A stretch of 64,000 nucleotides of DNA. Origin: Manihot esculenta. Lineage: Eukaryota; Streptophyta; Magnoliopsida; Malpighiales; Euphorbiaceae. Shown here one piece after another: positions 62,801-64,000 of the stretch. The translations under genes were made by a program, and so were the position numbers. The first letter of the stretch is position 1. Each line of letters begins with the position of its first letter. The stretch is from contig NC_035161.2 in assembly GCF_001659605.2 (NCBI RefSeq), positions 7,035,290 to 7,099,289 of the forward strand. The letters are read 5' to 3'. Below the pieces are notes generated by a model that saw nothing but the letters and a program-made list of their open reading frames with translations, searched no databases and was not told the origin of the DNA.

Positions 62801-64000
62801 GGACTTCTCGAAAATAGCAGCTCCTCTAACCAGGCTAACCAGGAAGAACCAGAAGTTTCTGTGGACCGACCAGTGCGAAGAGAGTTTCGAAGAGCTTAAG
62901 AAGAGGTTGACTTCAGCACCAGTTTTAGCTCTGCCGTCTAGTGATGAGGACTTTACAGTCTTTTGTGATGCGTCCCGTGTGGGATTGGGTTGTGTACTGA
63001 TGCAGAATGAGAGGGTGATTGCTTATGCTTCTAGGCAGCTGAAGAAGCATGAGTTGAATTACCCCACGCATGACCTTGAGATGGCAGCAGTAATCTTTGC
63101 ACTCAAGATGTGGAGGCACTACCTCTATGGGGTAAAATGTGAGATCTTCACAGATCATAAAAGCCTGCAGTACATCCTGAGTCAAAGAGATTTGAATTTG
63201 AGACAGAGGAGATGGGTAGAGCTGCTGAGTGACTATGATTGCAAGATTCAGTATCATCCGGGTAAGGCGAATGTCGTGGCAGACGCCCTAAGCCAGAAGT
63301 CACTAGGCAGTCTATCCCACATCGCGGCAGAGAGGAGACCAGTGGTGAAGGAATTTTACAAGCTCATTGATGAAGGTCTATAGTTGGAGTTGTCTGGTAC
63401 CGGTGCTTTGGTTGCTCAGATGAAAGTGACACCCGTGTTTCTGGAGCAGGTGGCTCAGAAACAGCATGAGGACCCAGAGTTAGTAAAGATTGCCAGGACT
63501 GTTCAGTCAGGCAAAGACAGTGAGTTCAGATTTGACAGTAAGGGAATCCTCCGCTATGGGAGTCGATTGTGTGTACCAGATGACATAGGGCTAAAAGGAG
63601 ACATTATGAGGGAGGCTCATAATGCAAGATACAACGTTCACCCCGGAGCCACCAAGATGTATCAAGATCTGAAGAAGGTTTATTGGTGGCCAGCGATGAA
63701 GAAAGAAGTGGCACAGTTTGTGTCCGCCTGCGAAGTATGTCAGAGGGTGAAGCTGGAACATCAGAAGCCGGCTGAAATGCTTAACCCGCTACCTATTCCA
63801 GAGTGGAAATGGGAGAATATAGCTATGGACTTCGTAGTGGGGTTACCGGCGGCGTCCAACAGAGTGGACTCCATATGGGTGATTGTGGACAGACTCACCA
63901 AATCTGCTCACTTCATTCCTGTCAGGAGTGGCTACTCTGTGGACAAGTTGGCGCAGGTATATGTGGATGAGATCGTCAGGCTGCATGGGGTTCCTGTTTC
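59886..64000 (+). pseudogene. Ty3/gypsy gag-pol, single frame with three in-frame stops, continues past the window
   Basis: The ATG at 59886 opens the frame; the TTG 11 codons earlier is not a start. Gag has a Pro/Tyr-rich N-terminal part, a retrotransposon gag domain (about 60480-60960, with KKAREWFKNYVN) and a CCHC knuckle CFRCGQEGHMAREC at 61221-61262. The protease motif DPGASHSFI starts at 61518. RT carries [20 protein letters not shown] (from 62190) and the FIDDILVYS catalytic pair at 62526-62531. RNase H starts near 62960 ([10 protein letters not shown]). Integrase has an HHCC zinc motif (63615-63740) and the start of the core (DFVVGLPAA). In-frame stops are TAG 61650, TGA 62154 and TAG 63381; no frameshift is seen, and the frame stays open from 63384 to 64000. 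The pattern indicates a recently inserted, recently inactivated copy. No chromodomain can be checked because the 3' end is outside. Confidence 0.92.

Noticed and set aside
1..64000. CRISPR-like arrays, bacterial operons or integrated organelle genes
   Set aside because: No regular spacer-repeat arrays, no ribosome-binding-site-led operons and no organelle gene runs were seen; all genes are plant nuclear type with introns or plant-only families.

Overview
This is a stretch of plant nuclear DNA, almost certainly from a eudicot. It has spliced genes with GT..AG introns and chloroplast-targeted and plant-only protein families, in very AT-rich spacers filled with MITEs and LTR elements. I suspect a member of the Malpighiales (Euphorbiaceae-like), but that is an impression, not a demonstration. 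No bacterial-type features, CRISPR arrays, rRNA or tRNA genes were found.

There are five well-supported genes. (1) 676-3334, minus: a thylakoid-lumen pentapeptide-repeat protein (TL17.4 type), 3 coding exons. (2) 15172-18478, minus: a WD40-repeat protein of the WDR44-like plant family, 7 coding exons, 721 aa. (3) 35906-36364, minus: a single-exon DUF538 protein. (4) 37015-39103, minus: ATXR6, the plant H3K27 monomethyltransferase (PHD, PIP box, SET), 6 exons, 354 aa, with E2F-type sites just upstream. (5) 42641-49884, plus: a DEDDy 3'-5' exonuclease fused to a Mut7-C domain, 8 exons, 524 aa. All exon joins were followed base by base and keep frame. A small 83-codon ORF at 4104-4355 is a weaker candidate. 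From memory, genes 2, 4 and 5 match the Arabidopsis trio AT5G24320 / AT5G24330 (ATXR6) / AT5G24340, so this looks like a conserved syntenic block with DUF538 inserted and the spacers much enlarged.

The spacers are mobile DNA. From 7.7 to 11.2 kb lies a GC-richer segment: an LTR-like unit, a long non-coding stretch, and a minisatellite of seven copies in two unit lengths. From 19.2 to 34.3 kb there is no gene. That interval holds nine copies of a 'GGTTCGG'-rich hAT-type MITE, four of them with perfect 8-bp target duplications, and three solo LTRs of one family.

From 52.7 kb to the end is a retroelement pile. A LINE with its middle deleted is followed by a second LINE-type RNase H fragment, then a decayed copia pol. 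The copia pol is cut inside its RNase H by a much younger Ty3/gypsy element. That element has a 2250-bp 5' LTR, a Met-tRNA-type primer site, and gag-pol in one frame broken only by three stop codons. It runs off the window end.
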